Shown: positions 14,664 to 21,667 of the stretch, piece after piece
How the letters are laid out: each line of letters starts with the position of its first letter
How positions within the stretch are numbered: the first letter of the stretch is position 1
Assembly (NCBI GenBank): GCA_947371775.1
Contig: CANBQX010000007.1
Span: forward strand, 1-26,683
Length of the DNA: 26,683 nt
Reading direction: 5' to 3'
Source: Comamonadaceae bacterium
GTDB taxonomy: Bacteria; Pseudomonadota; Gammaproteobacteria; Burkholderiales; Burkholderiaceae_C
Notes under the pieces: generated by a model
What the model was told of the DNA's origin: nothing
The model's database searches: none
Seen by the model: the letters and a program-made list of their open reading frames with translations, nothing else
Position numbers and translations under genes: made by a program

Positions 14664-16654
14664 GCGTGCTCCTGCGGCAAGGGCACAGGCGTGGCAAATT
14701 CGCGGAAATTGCCTTTTTTCAGGTGAATCAACAAGAGCGAGATGGTGGCGGGCGTGATGCCCGAGAGGCGAGACGCCTGACCCAGCGTTTCGGGTCGATG
14801 CTGGTTCAGCCGCTGGCGTGCTTCAAAGCTCAGGGCCGACACCTGCATGTAGTCCAGCTCCGCTGGCAGGCGCAAGTTCTCGTAATAGGCCGCGCGGCCG
14901 ACTTCTTCTTTCTGGCGCTCGATATAACCCGAATATTTGGCAGCAATCTCCACTTGCTCAATCACGCTGGCCACAAACACGTCGGAGGCGGTGCCATCCG
15001 CAGCGGCCGTGAGTGCGGCATCCGCATAGCGTCCGCCGTCCATGCCCATCAAGTCGGCGTAGCGTACGTCCGGGCGGCGCAGCAAGTCGGCCAGGTTGTA
15101 TTCGTGCTCAATGGATTTGCCCAGCACCCGCAGCGACTCTTCGGCAGGCAGGTTGTTGGGGTTCACCCAGATCGAGCGCAGGCGTTCGGTTTCACGTGAA
15201 ACAGCCTCCCGCTTGCGGCAAAACGCCTCCCAGCGGGCGTCATCGACCAAGCCCAGGGCGCGCCCGGTTTCGGTCAAGCGCACATCGGCGTTGTCCTCAC
15301 GCAGCTGCAAGCGGAACTCCGCGCGGCTGGTGAACATGCGGTAGGGCTCGGTCACGCCCTTGGTAATCAGGTCGTCCACCAGCACGCCGAGGTAGGCCTC
15401 GTCCCGTCCAGGTAGCCAGGTGTCTGCGCTCCAGGCCGTGCGAGCGCCCGCTTGCAGCGCCGCATTCACGCCGGCAAACAGACCTTGGGCCGCAGCCTCT
15501 TCGTAGCCGGTGGTACCGTTGATCTGCCCGGCAAAAAACAAGCCGCCAATATGGCGCGTCTCGAAACTGCTTTTCAGACCACGCGGGTCAAAGTAGTCGT
15601 ATTCAATGGCGTAGCCGGGGCGAAGAATATGGGCGTTTTCCAAGCCCGCCATGCTGCGCACCAAGTCGTACTGGATGTCAAAGGGCAGGCTGGTCGAAAT
15701 GCCGTTGGGGTAGTACTCGTGGGTGGTCAGGCCCTCGGGCTCCAGGAAAATCTGGTGGCTCTCTTTGTCGGCAAAGCGGTTGACCTTGTCTTCCACACTG
15801 GGGCAGTAGCGCGGGCCTACGCCCTCGATGTTGCCGGTGAACATGGGGCTACGGTCAAAGCCGCTGCGAATAATCTCGTGCGTGCGCGCATTGGTGTGCG
15901 TGATCCAGCACGGCATTTGTTGCGGGTGCTGCTCCACACGCCCCATAAAGCTGAACACCGGCATCGCCGGGCTCATGCCGCTGGGCATGCCGTCGCCAGG
16001 TTGCTCCAGGCATTTGCTGAAGTCAATGCTGCGGCCATCAATGCGCGGTGGCGTGCCGGTTTTCAGGCGGCCCTGCGGAAGCTGGAGCTCTTTGAGGCGC
16101 GCGCTCAGACGTGCCGCAGGCGGATCGCCCGCGCGTCCGGCAGCGTAGTGGTTCATGCCCACATGGATCTTGCCGTCCAAAAAAGTGCCGGCGGTAAGCA
16201 CCACCGTTTTGGCGCGAAAGCTCAGACCAATTTGCGTGACCGCACCCACCACGCGGTCGCCCTCGACCAGCAGGTCGTCGACCGCTTGCTGAAAGATGGA
16301 CAAATGGGGTTGGTTTTCCAGCATGCGCCGGATCGCGGCCTTGTACAGCACCCGGTCGGCCTGCGCACGTGTGGCGCGCACAGCCGGGCCCTTGCTGGAA
16401 TTGAGGATGCGAAACTGAATGCCCGCCTCATCGGTTGCCAGGGCCATGGCGCCGCCCAAGGCATCGACCTCTTTGACCAAATGGCCTTTGCCGATGCCGC
16501 CAATCGAGGGGTTGCAACTCATCTGCCCCAGGGTCTCGATGTTGTGCGTCAACAGCAGCGTCTTGCTGCCCATGCGCGCGGCCGCCAGCGCAGCCTCGCA
16601 CCCGGCGTGGCCGCCGCCGACGACGATGACGTCAAACTGTTGGGGATAAAGCAT
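14660..16654 (-). CDS. mnmG: tRNA uridine-34 carboxymethylaminomethyl-modification enzyme
   Basis: FAD-binding partner of MnmE that installs the cmnm5 group at the wobble uridine of several tRNAs. The 664 residues are slightly longer than the E. coli protein. Visible are the dinucleotide-binding VVGGGHAGCEAA at 11-22, MSCNPSIGGIGKGHLVKE at 45-62, the TAGTFLDGKIHVG motif, FFAGQINGTTGYEEAAAQG, and the C-terminal helical domain that contacts MnmE and tRNA. It is the first gene of the nine-gene block, and its stop overlaps the rsmG start. A TAAAAT box 32-37 bases ahead of the ATG is the likely -10 element. A parS site within the gene encodes VSRET. Confidence 0.97.
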   Translation of the reverse strand: MLYPQQFDVIVVGGGHAGCEAALAAARMGSKTLLLTHNIETLGQMSCNPSIGGIGKGHLVKEVDALGGAMALATDEAGIQFRILNSSKGPAVRATRAQADRVLYKAAIRRMLENQPHLSIFQQAVDDLLVEGDRVVGAVTQIGLSFRAKTVVLTAGTFLDGKIHVGMNHYAAGRAGDPPAARLSARLKELQLPQGRLKTGTPPRIDGRSIDFSKCLEQPGDGMPSGMSPAMPVFSFMGRVEQHPQQMPCWITHTNARTHEIIRSGFDRSPMFTGNIEGVGPRYCPSVEDKVNRFADKESHQIFLEPEGLTTHEYYPNGISTSLPFDIQYDLVRSMAGLENAHILRPGYAIEYDYFDPRGLKSSFETRHIGGLFFAGQINGTTGYEEAAAQGLFAGVNAALQAGARTAWSADTWLPGRDEAYLGVLVDDLITKGVTEPYRMFTSRAEFRLQLREDNADVRLTETGRALGLVDDARWEAFCRKREAVSRETERLRSIWVNPNNLPAEESLRVLGKSIEHEYNLADLLRRPDVRYADLMGMDGGRYADAALTAAADGTASDVFVASVIEQVEIAAKYSGYIERQKEEVGRAAYYENLRLPAELDYMQVSALSFEARQRLNQHRPETLGQASRLSGITPATISLLLIHLKKGNFREFATPVPLPQEHA
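15189..15202. other. parS: parS site 3, inside mnmG
   Basis: GTTTCACGTGAAAC, a perfect 14-base palindrome identical to the symmetrical parS core; the 16-mer is GGTTTCACGTGAAACA. It lies 1,120 bp from site 2. Confidence 0.92.
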
Positions 16655-16685
16655 GAAGGGCAGTCAAATCAGGGGAAGGAGGGCG

Positions 16686-16691
16686 ATTTTA
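16686..16691 (-). promoter_or_regulatory. Candidate -10 box for mnmG
   Basis: The minus strand reads TAAAAT followed by CGCC, which places the start about 25 nt before the mnmG ATG. The -35 region is weak. The same TAAAAT plus pyrimidine-G pattern occurs ahead of pckG and ilvE. Confidence 0.35.
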
Positions 16692-16809
16692 CCGGCGCGA
16701 TCGCTTTGGGAGACGCGGGCGAGACATTCCCTAGTCTTTCCCCTAAGTGCTATCGCACACCGGCTGGGGTAGAGTGACCCATCACCCCATTCACGCGGAG
16801 ACCTTCACT

Positions 16810-17568
16810 ATGTCCAGCACCTCACTCAAAGACCAGGTCAGCCCCGAAGAATGGCAGCTGCGCGTCGACCTGGCAGCCTGCTACCGCCTGGTCGCAGCCT
16901 ACGGCTGGAGCGACCTGATCTTCACCCACATCAGCGCCCGCATTCCCGGCCCCGAACACCACTTTCTGATCAACCCCTATGGCATGCTGTTTGAAGAAAT
17001 CACGGCCAGCAGCCTGATCAAAATTGACCAAAATGGCGAAAAGCTCAGCGAGTCGCCGCATCCGGTCAACCGGGCTGGTTTCGTGATTCACAGTGCGGTG
17101 CATGCGGTGCGCGAAGACGCTGGTTGCGTGCTGCACACCCATACGCGCGCAGGCGTGGGTGTGAGCGCGCAGGCCGGTGGCGTGCTGCCCATCAGCCAGC
17201 AATCGACCTTTGTGCTGGCGTCACTGGCCTACCACACCTACGAAGGGGTGGCTTTGCACGACGAGGAAAAACCACGCCTGCAAGCCGATCTGGGCACGGC
17301 CAATCACCTGATGCTGCGCAACCACGGTTTGTTGGTCGTGGGCAGCAGCATTCCCGAAGCGTTTTTGCTGATGTACAACTTTGAATCCACCTGCCAAATC
17401 CAGCTGGCGGCACAGTCCGGCGGCGTGGCTTTGACACAGGTGGACCCGCGCATTTTGGACGGCGTGGGCCACGCCATGCGCACCCAAACCAGTGGCCTGG
17501 GTGGCGCTTTTGCCTGGCCGGCTCTGCTGCGCAAACTCGACCGCATGGGCAGCGACTACCGCGATTAA
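16810..17568 (+). CDS. Class II aldolase/adducin family protein
   Basis: A zinc-dependent member of the fuculose-phosphate aldolase fold. The 252 residues include the metal ligands His109 and His111 (LHTHTRAG) and His172 (RNHGLLVVG), with NPYGMLFEEITASSLIKID at 55-73 giving the substrate-phosphate side. Many members of this subgroup, common in proteobacteria, are unassigned; some cleave or decarboxylate sugar acids. GGAG at 16797-16800 lies nine bases before the chosen ATG. A longer frame from 16747 has no ribosome site. The GMC oxidoreductase gene follows after 53 bp on the same strand, so the two may share a pathway. Confidence 0.85.
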   Translation: MSSTSLKDQVSPEEWQLRVDLAACYRLVAAYGWSDLIFTHISARIPGPEHHFLINPYGMLFEEITASSLIKIDQNGEKLSESPHPVNRAGFVIHSAVHAVREDAGCVLHTHTRAGVGVSAQAGGVLPISQQSTFVLASLAYHTYEGVALHDEEKPRLQADLGTANHLMLRNHGLLVVGSSIPEAFLLMYNFESTCQIQLAAQSGGVALTQVDPRILDGVGHAMRTQTSGLGGAFAWPALLRKLDRMGSDYRD

Positions 17569-17621
17569 GCCAAAGGCCACGCCCGCCTCACCGATCCCCC
17601 TACCGCATACGAAAGATTCCC

Positions 17622-19232
17622 ATGAACAGCTCCTCTCCATTTGATTACGTCATCGTCGGCGCAGGCGCCGCCGGTTGCGCGCTGGCCAGCCGCTTGAGCG
17701 AGGACCCCTCGGTGCGCGTGTGCCTGCTCGAAGCCGGCGGGCCGGACACCTCGGTGTTGATCCATGCCCCCATGGGGTTTGCGGTGAGCGCGCCTTTGAA
17801 CCTGAACAACTGGGGCTATGAAACCGTGCCACAAGCGGGCTTCAACGGCCGGCGCGGCTACCAACCGCGCGGCAAAGTCATGGGCGGCAGCACCTCCATC
17901 AATGCCATGGTCTACACGCGTGGCCACAAGGCCGACTACGACCACTGGGCAAGCCTGGGCAACCCGGGTTGGTCGTACGACGAAGTGTTGCCCCTCTTCA
18001 AGCGGTCAGAGAACAACCACTGCTTTGGTGAGAACGCCTACCGTGGCACCGGCGGCCCGCTGCAAGTGAGCTATTTGCGCAGCCCCAGCCCCATCAACGA
18101 GGTGTTTTTGCAAGCCTGCGAACAAACCGGCTTGCCCCGCACCGCCGACTACAACGGCGAACAACAACTCGGCTGCGGCCCCACCCAGGCTATGCAAGCC
18201 GACGGAGAGCGCTGCAGCGCTGCCAAGGCCTACATCACCCCGTACCTGAGCCGCGCCAACCTCACGGTGGTCACTGGCGCACACACCGAACGCGTGCTCA
18301 TGGACGGCAAGCGCGCCACAGGCGTGCAATACCTTCACGACGGCAAATCGGTGCAAGTCACGGCCGCGCGCGAAGTGATTCTGAGTGCCGGCGCCTTTGG
18401 CTCACCCCAGCTGCTCATGCTCTCGGGTATCGGGCCCCAGTCACAGCTCCAAGCCCACGGCATTCCCACGGTACACACCCTGCCCGGCGTAGGCCAAAAC
18501 CTGCAGGACCACATCACCACCGTCCTGATCCACCGCACCCCGCGCAAAGAAGCCGCACTGGGCGTTTCGCTGAGCGGAACAATAACCATCATCAAATCGA
18601 TTTTTGAATGGCGCAACAAACGCACCGGCTGGATCACCTCTAACGTGGCTGAATCACAAGGCTTTTTAAAGACCGATGCCAGCGCCGACAAACCCGATAT
18701 CCAACTGGCCTTGTGCACCGGCATCGTGGACGACCACAACCGCAAAATGCACCTGGGCCACGGCTACACCTTGCACGTCACGCTGTGCCGCCCCAAGAGC
18801 CGCGGCAGCGTCACGCTGCAAAGCGCCAAATCCACCGACGCACCCTTGATTGACACCGCCTTTTTCCAACACCCGGACGACATAGCCACCATGGTCAAAG
18901 GCACCCAAATCGGTTTGGATATTTTGAAAGCCAAGGCTTTTGACAGCTACAGAGGCGAGATGCTGTACCCGGTAGACCGCAACAACCCCAAGCAGATTGA
19001 AGCCTTTCTGCGCGATAACAGCGACACCGAATACCACCCCAGCGGCACCTGCAAAATGGGCCCGCACAGCGACCCGATGGCCGTGGTCGATGCGGAGTTG
19101 CGCGTTCATGGCATTCAAAACTTGCGGGTGGTCGATACGTCCATCATGCCCACCCTGACCGGCGGCAACACCACGGCGCCGACCATCATGATTGCGGAAA
19201 AAGCCGCAGACCTGCTGCGGGCAGCGCACTAA
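17622..19232 (+). CDS. GMC-family FAD-dependent oxidoreductase (choline/alcohol dehydrogenase type)
   Basis: Glucose-methanol-choline oxidoreductases oxidise alcohols using FAD. The 536 residues are the usual length for BetA/AlkJ-like bacterial members. The FAD-binding motif is VGAGAAGCALASRLSE at 12-27, then GKVMGGSTSINAMVYTRG (84-101), ILSAGAFGSPQLLMLSGIGP, the catalytic His472 in YHPSGTCKMG (471-480), and Asn516 in GGNTTAPTIMIAEKAADLL. The true substrate is unknown; choline, aliphatic alcohols or polyethylene glycol are all handled by relatives. The ribosome site is weak (GAAAGA). The stop overlaps the convergent MFS gene stop by four bases. Confidence 0.9.
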   Translation: MNSSSPFDYVIVGAGAAGCALASRLSEDPSVRVCLLEAGGPDTSVLIHAPMGFAVSAPLNLNNWGYETVPQAGFNGRRGYQPRGKVMGGSTSINAMVYTRGHKADYDHWASLGNPGWSYDEVLPLFKRSENNHCFGENAYRGTGGPLQVSYLRSPSPINEVFLQACEQTGLPRTADYNGEQQLGCGPTQAMQADGERCSAAKAYITPYLSRANLTVVTGAHTERVLMDGKRATGVQYLHDGKSVQVTAAREVILSAGAFGSPQLLMLSGIGPQSQLQAHGIPTVHTLPGVGQNLQDHITTVLIHRTPRKEAALGVSLSGTITIIKSIFEWRNKRTGWITSNVAESQGFLKTDASADKPDIQLALCTGIVDDHNRKMHLGHGYTLHVTLCRPKSRGSVTLQSAKSTDAPLIDTAFFQHPDDIATMVKGTQIGLDILKAKAFDSYRGEMLYPVDRNNPKQIEAFLRDNSDTEYHPSGTCKMGPHSDPMAVVDAELRVHGIQNLRVVDTSIMPTLTGGNTTAPTIMIAEKAADLLRAAH

Positions 19233-20437
19233 GCGACGCACGTCAGGGGCTTTTGGCGCCACGCCAACCAGGCCCCCAGCCACAGCGTGAGAGCAGACAC
19301 CAGCAGGCCGCGCTCCAAGCCACCGCTGCCGTCTGCAATCCAGCCCACGAGCGTGGGCCCAACGATTTGGCCGGCCGCAAAGACGATGGTGAAAGCGCTG
19401 ATGCCTGTGGCCCAGGCAGCGGGCGGCAGGTTGTGGCGCACCAGCGCAGTGCTGGAGGCCACGATCGACAAAAACACAGCGCCAAACAAGAGCCCCGACA
19501 ACACGACGACTCCAAAACTCTGGGTCAGCGCAGGCAACACCACCGCCACGCCCAGCAGCGCATTGAGCCGCGCCATGGCGCCGCCGCCGCGATGGCGGTC
19601 TAACAAACCCGCCCAAATGCGCGAGGACGCCACCACCGCCAAACCCAGCAGCCCATAAAACACGGTCACCGCCTGCGCACTCGCGCCCTGCGTGCGCAGC
19701 AAGGCCACCGCAAAGGTCATGTAGCCGATGTAGCCCACGCCAAACAAGCCATAGCCCGCGAGCGCAAAGCCAAAAGGGCGCACGCGAAACACCACCGCCA
19801 CACCCGAAGACGACACCGTATCGGCCGCAGGCAACTGCTCCCATTGCGCCATGACCCGCGCAGGCCAGCGCAACAACGCAGTCGCGAAAAAACACAGCAG
19901 TGCCAGGGCCCACCAGGCGAAACGCCAGCTATGCACAGCGCCCTGAAAAGCGTCAAGCACCCACGGCACCAACAAGGCAGACACCACAATCCCCAGCCCG
20001 GTTCCACCGTAATACACGCCCAGCAGCAAACCCGCCTGTGCCGGCGCACGGCTGCCCAAGCGCGCAGCCAACAACCCCCCCGACACAAACACCAAGGCAC
20101 TGGCCAAACCGGCGAGCAGCCGTTGCACCAACAATACCGAGGCATCGGTAAAAAAGCCGCACAAGCCCATAAACAAAGCGGCCAGCAATGACCCCAGCCA
20201 CAGCAAGACGGTGGGCGAGACCCGCCGCATCAGCCACGGCATGGCCAGTGCACCCAGCAAATACCCCACCGCATTGGCGGTGTTCATGGCGCCGGCCAGG
20301 GTGTAACTCCAAGCCAGATCCGTGCGCATGCCGGGCAACAAAAGGCCATAGGCAAAACGGGTGACACCCAAGGAGACAGCCGCCCCCACCGACAGCGCCA
20401 AAGCAAGCCAAAATAAGGGACGCAGCGCTGAGGTCAC
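19229..20437 (-). CDS. YbfB/YjiJ-family MFS transporter
   Basis: A twelve-helix secondary transporter of 402 residues. The N-terminal half has the YbfB-type pattern TRFAYGLLLPGMRTDL, then NTANAVGYLLGALAMPW, and a repeated helix pattern follows in the second half. Substrate unknown. I chose the GTG at 20437 because GGAG stands five bases ahead (GGAGATTTCGTG). The frame is open to a GTG at 20491 with weaker signals, and those 18 residues do not look like a transporter start. It diverges from the OYE gene with a 74 bp gap, so the two may be co-regulated. Confidence 0.87.
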   Translation of the reverse strand: MTSALRPLFWLALALSVGAAVSLGVTRFAYGLLLPGMRTDLAWSYTLAGAMNTANAVGYLLGALAMPWLMRRVSPTVLLWLGSLLAALFMGLCGFFTDASVLLVQRLLAGLASALVFVSGGLLAARLGSRAPAQAGLLLGVYYGGTGLGIVVSALLVPWVLDAFQGAVHSWRFAWWALALLCFFATALLRWPARVMAQWEQLPAADTVSSSGVAVVFRVRPFGFALAGYGLFGVGYIGYMTFAVALLRTQGASAQAVTVFYGLLGLAVVASSRIWAGLLDRHRGGGAMARLNALLGVAVVLPALTQSFGVVVLSGLLFGAVFLSIVASSTALVRHNLPPAAWATGISAFTIVFAAGQIVGPTLVGWIADGSGGLERGLLVSALTLWLGAWLAWRQKPLTCVA

Positions 20438-20511
20438 GAAATCTCCAGATGGGGTACAGGCCTGCATTGTCCGCTGAGCGTCCACCACCACCTGCCATTG
20501 AGAAGGCCCCT

Positions 20512-21633
20512 ATGACCACTTTGTTTGACTCCCTGGCTCTCGGGCCCATCACCTTGGCCAATCGCGCCGTCATGGCACCTTTGACGCGCAACCGCGCACC
20601 GGGCGCTTTGGCCAACGCCGCCATGGTGACCTACTACACCCAGCGCGCCGACCCGAAAAATGGGGCGGGGCTGATCATTACCGAGGCCACGGCCATCAGC
20701 CACCAGGGCCAGGGCTACTCTGACGTGCCGGGCATTTGGAGCGAAGCGCAAGTGCAAGCTTGGAAGCCGGTCACCGCGTCGGTGCATGCCGCCGGAGGCA
20801 AAATCTTCATGCAGCTATGGCATGTGGGACGCGTCTCGCATGTGGACCTGCAACCCGGCGGGCAAGCGCCGGTGGCGCCCTCGGCCCTCACTGCCAAGAC
20901 CAAGACGGTGCTCATTACCGACGGCACGCCCCGCTTTGTGCCCACCTCCGAACCCCGTGCCTTGCGTCTGGAAGAACTGCCCGGCATCGTGGCCGACTAC
21001 CGCAACGCAGCGCGCAACGCCATCGCTGCAGGTTTTGACGGTGTGGAAGTGCACGCCGCCAACGGCTATTTGCTGGACCAGTTTTTGCGCTCCGGCTCCA
21101 ACCACCGCACCGATGCCTATGGCGGCAGCATCGAAAACCGCGCGCGCCTGTTGCTCGAAGTCATGCAAGGCGTCTGTGCCGACATCGGCGGGGCGCACGT
21201 GGCCCTGCGTTTGTCACCCGTCACCCCCGCCAACGACGCGTTGGATCCGCAGCCCCAGCCCCTGTTCAACTACGTGGTGCAAGAGCTCGCCCCCTTGGGG
21301 TTGGCCTATGTGCATGTGATCGAAGGCTCCACCGGCGCCGAGCGTGACTTCCAACAAGGCGATGCGCCCTTTGACTATGGCGCCCTGCGCCAGACCTACC
21401 GCAACGCCGGTGGCCGTGCCGCCTGGATGGTGAACAACGCCTATGACATGCCCTTGGCAGAGCAAGCTTTGGCAGACGGGGCGGATCTGGTGGCCTTTGG
21501 CAAACCCTTTATTGCCAACCCGGACCTGACCCGCCGTCTGCGCGAAGGTGCGCCGCTCAACCCCGCAGACCGCATGACCTTTTACGGGGGTGGTGCACAC
21601 GGTTACACCGACTACCCCACGCTTGCGGACTGA
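20512..21633 (+). CDS. Old Yellow Enzyme family NADH:flavin oxidoreductase (NemA-like)
   Basis: An FMN ene-reductase of the NemA type that reduces activated C=C bonds, nitro compounds or N-ethylmaleimide. The 373 residues include MAPLTRNRAPG at 21-31, ITEATAISHQGQGY at 56-69, QLWHVGR at 101-107, the substrate-anion pair His181/Asn184 with Tyr186 in EVHAANGYLLDQFLRS, YGGSIENR at 203-210 and the C-terminal FMN-phosphate segment VAFGKPFIANPDL. AGAAGG lies five bases before the ATG at 20512. The longer open frame from 20449 is rejected. NemR, the usual repressor, is not in view. Confidence 0.92.
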   Translation: MTTLFDSLALGPITLANRAVMAPLTRNRAPGALANAAMVTYYTQRADPKNGAGLIITEATAISHQGQGYSDVPGIWSEAQVQAWKPVTASVHAAGGKIFMQLWHVGRVSHVDLQPGGQAPVAPSALTAKTKTVLITDGTPRFVPTSEPRALRLEELPGIVADYRNAARNAIAAGFDGVEVHAANGYLLDQFLRSGSNHRTDAYGGSIENRARLLLEVMQGVCADIGGAHVALRLSPVTPANDALDPQPQPLFNYVVQELAPLGLAYVHVIEGSTGAERDFQQGDAPFDYGALRQTYRNAGGRAAWMVNNAYDMPLAEQALADGADLVAFGKPFIANPDLTRRLREGAPLNPADRMTFYGGGAHGYTDYPTLAD

Positions 21634-21650
21634 GCCCCTCAACAAGGGGC
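21634..21650. terminator. Weak hairpin between convergent OYE and copA genes
   Basis: GCCCCT and AGGGGC form a 6-bp stem with a five-base loop directly after the OYE stop codon. The 3' arm runs into a second palindrome, GGCACGTGCC at 21648-21657. There is no T-run on either side, so this is at best a weak or factor-assisted terminator. Confidence 0.3.
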
Positions 21651-21667
21651 ACGTGCCATGCGAATGC

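Noticed and set aside
15452..16777. 441-codon plus-strand frame opposite mnmG
   Set aside because: Antisense to mnmG, with no family resemblance; long antisense frames are expected at this GC content.
18666..19913. 415-codon minus-strand frame across the GMC and MFS genes
   Set aside because: It crosses two convincing genes out of frame and has Gly/Cys/Arg-rich shadow composition.
21648..21657. GGCACGTGCC palindrome as a fourth parS site
   Set aside because: Only the central CACGTG is shared; the GTTT/AAAC arms needed for ParB recognition are missing.
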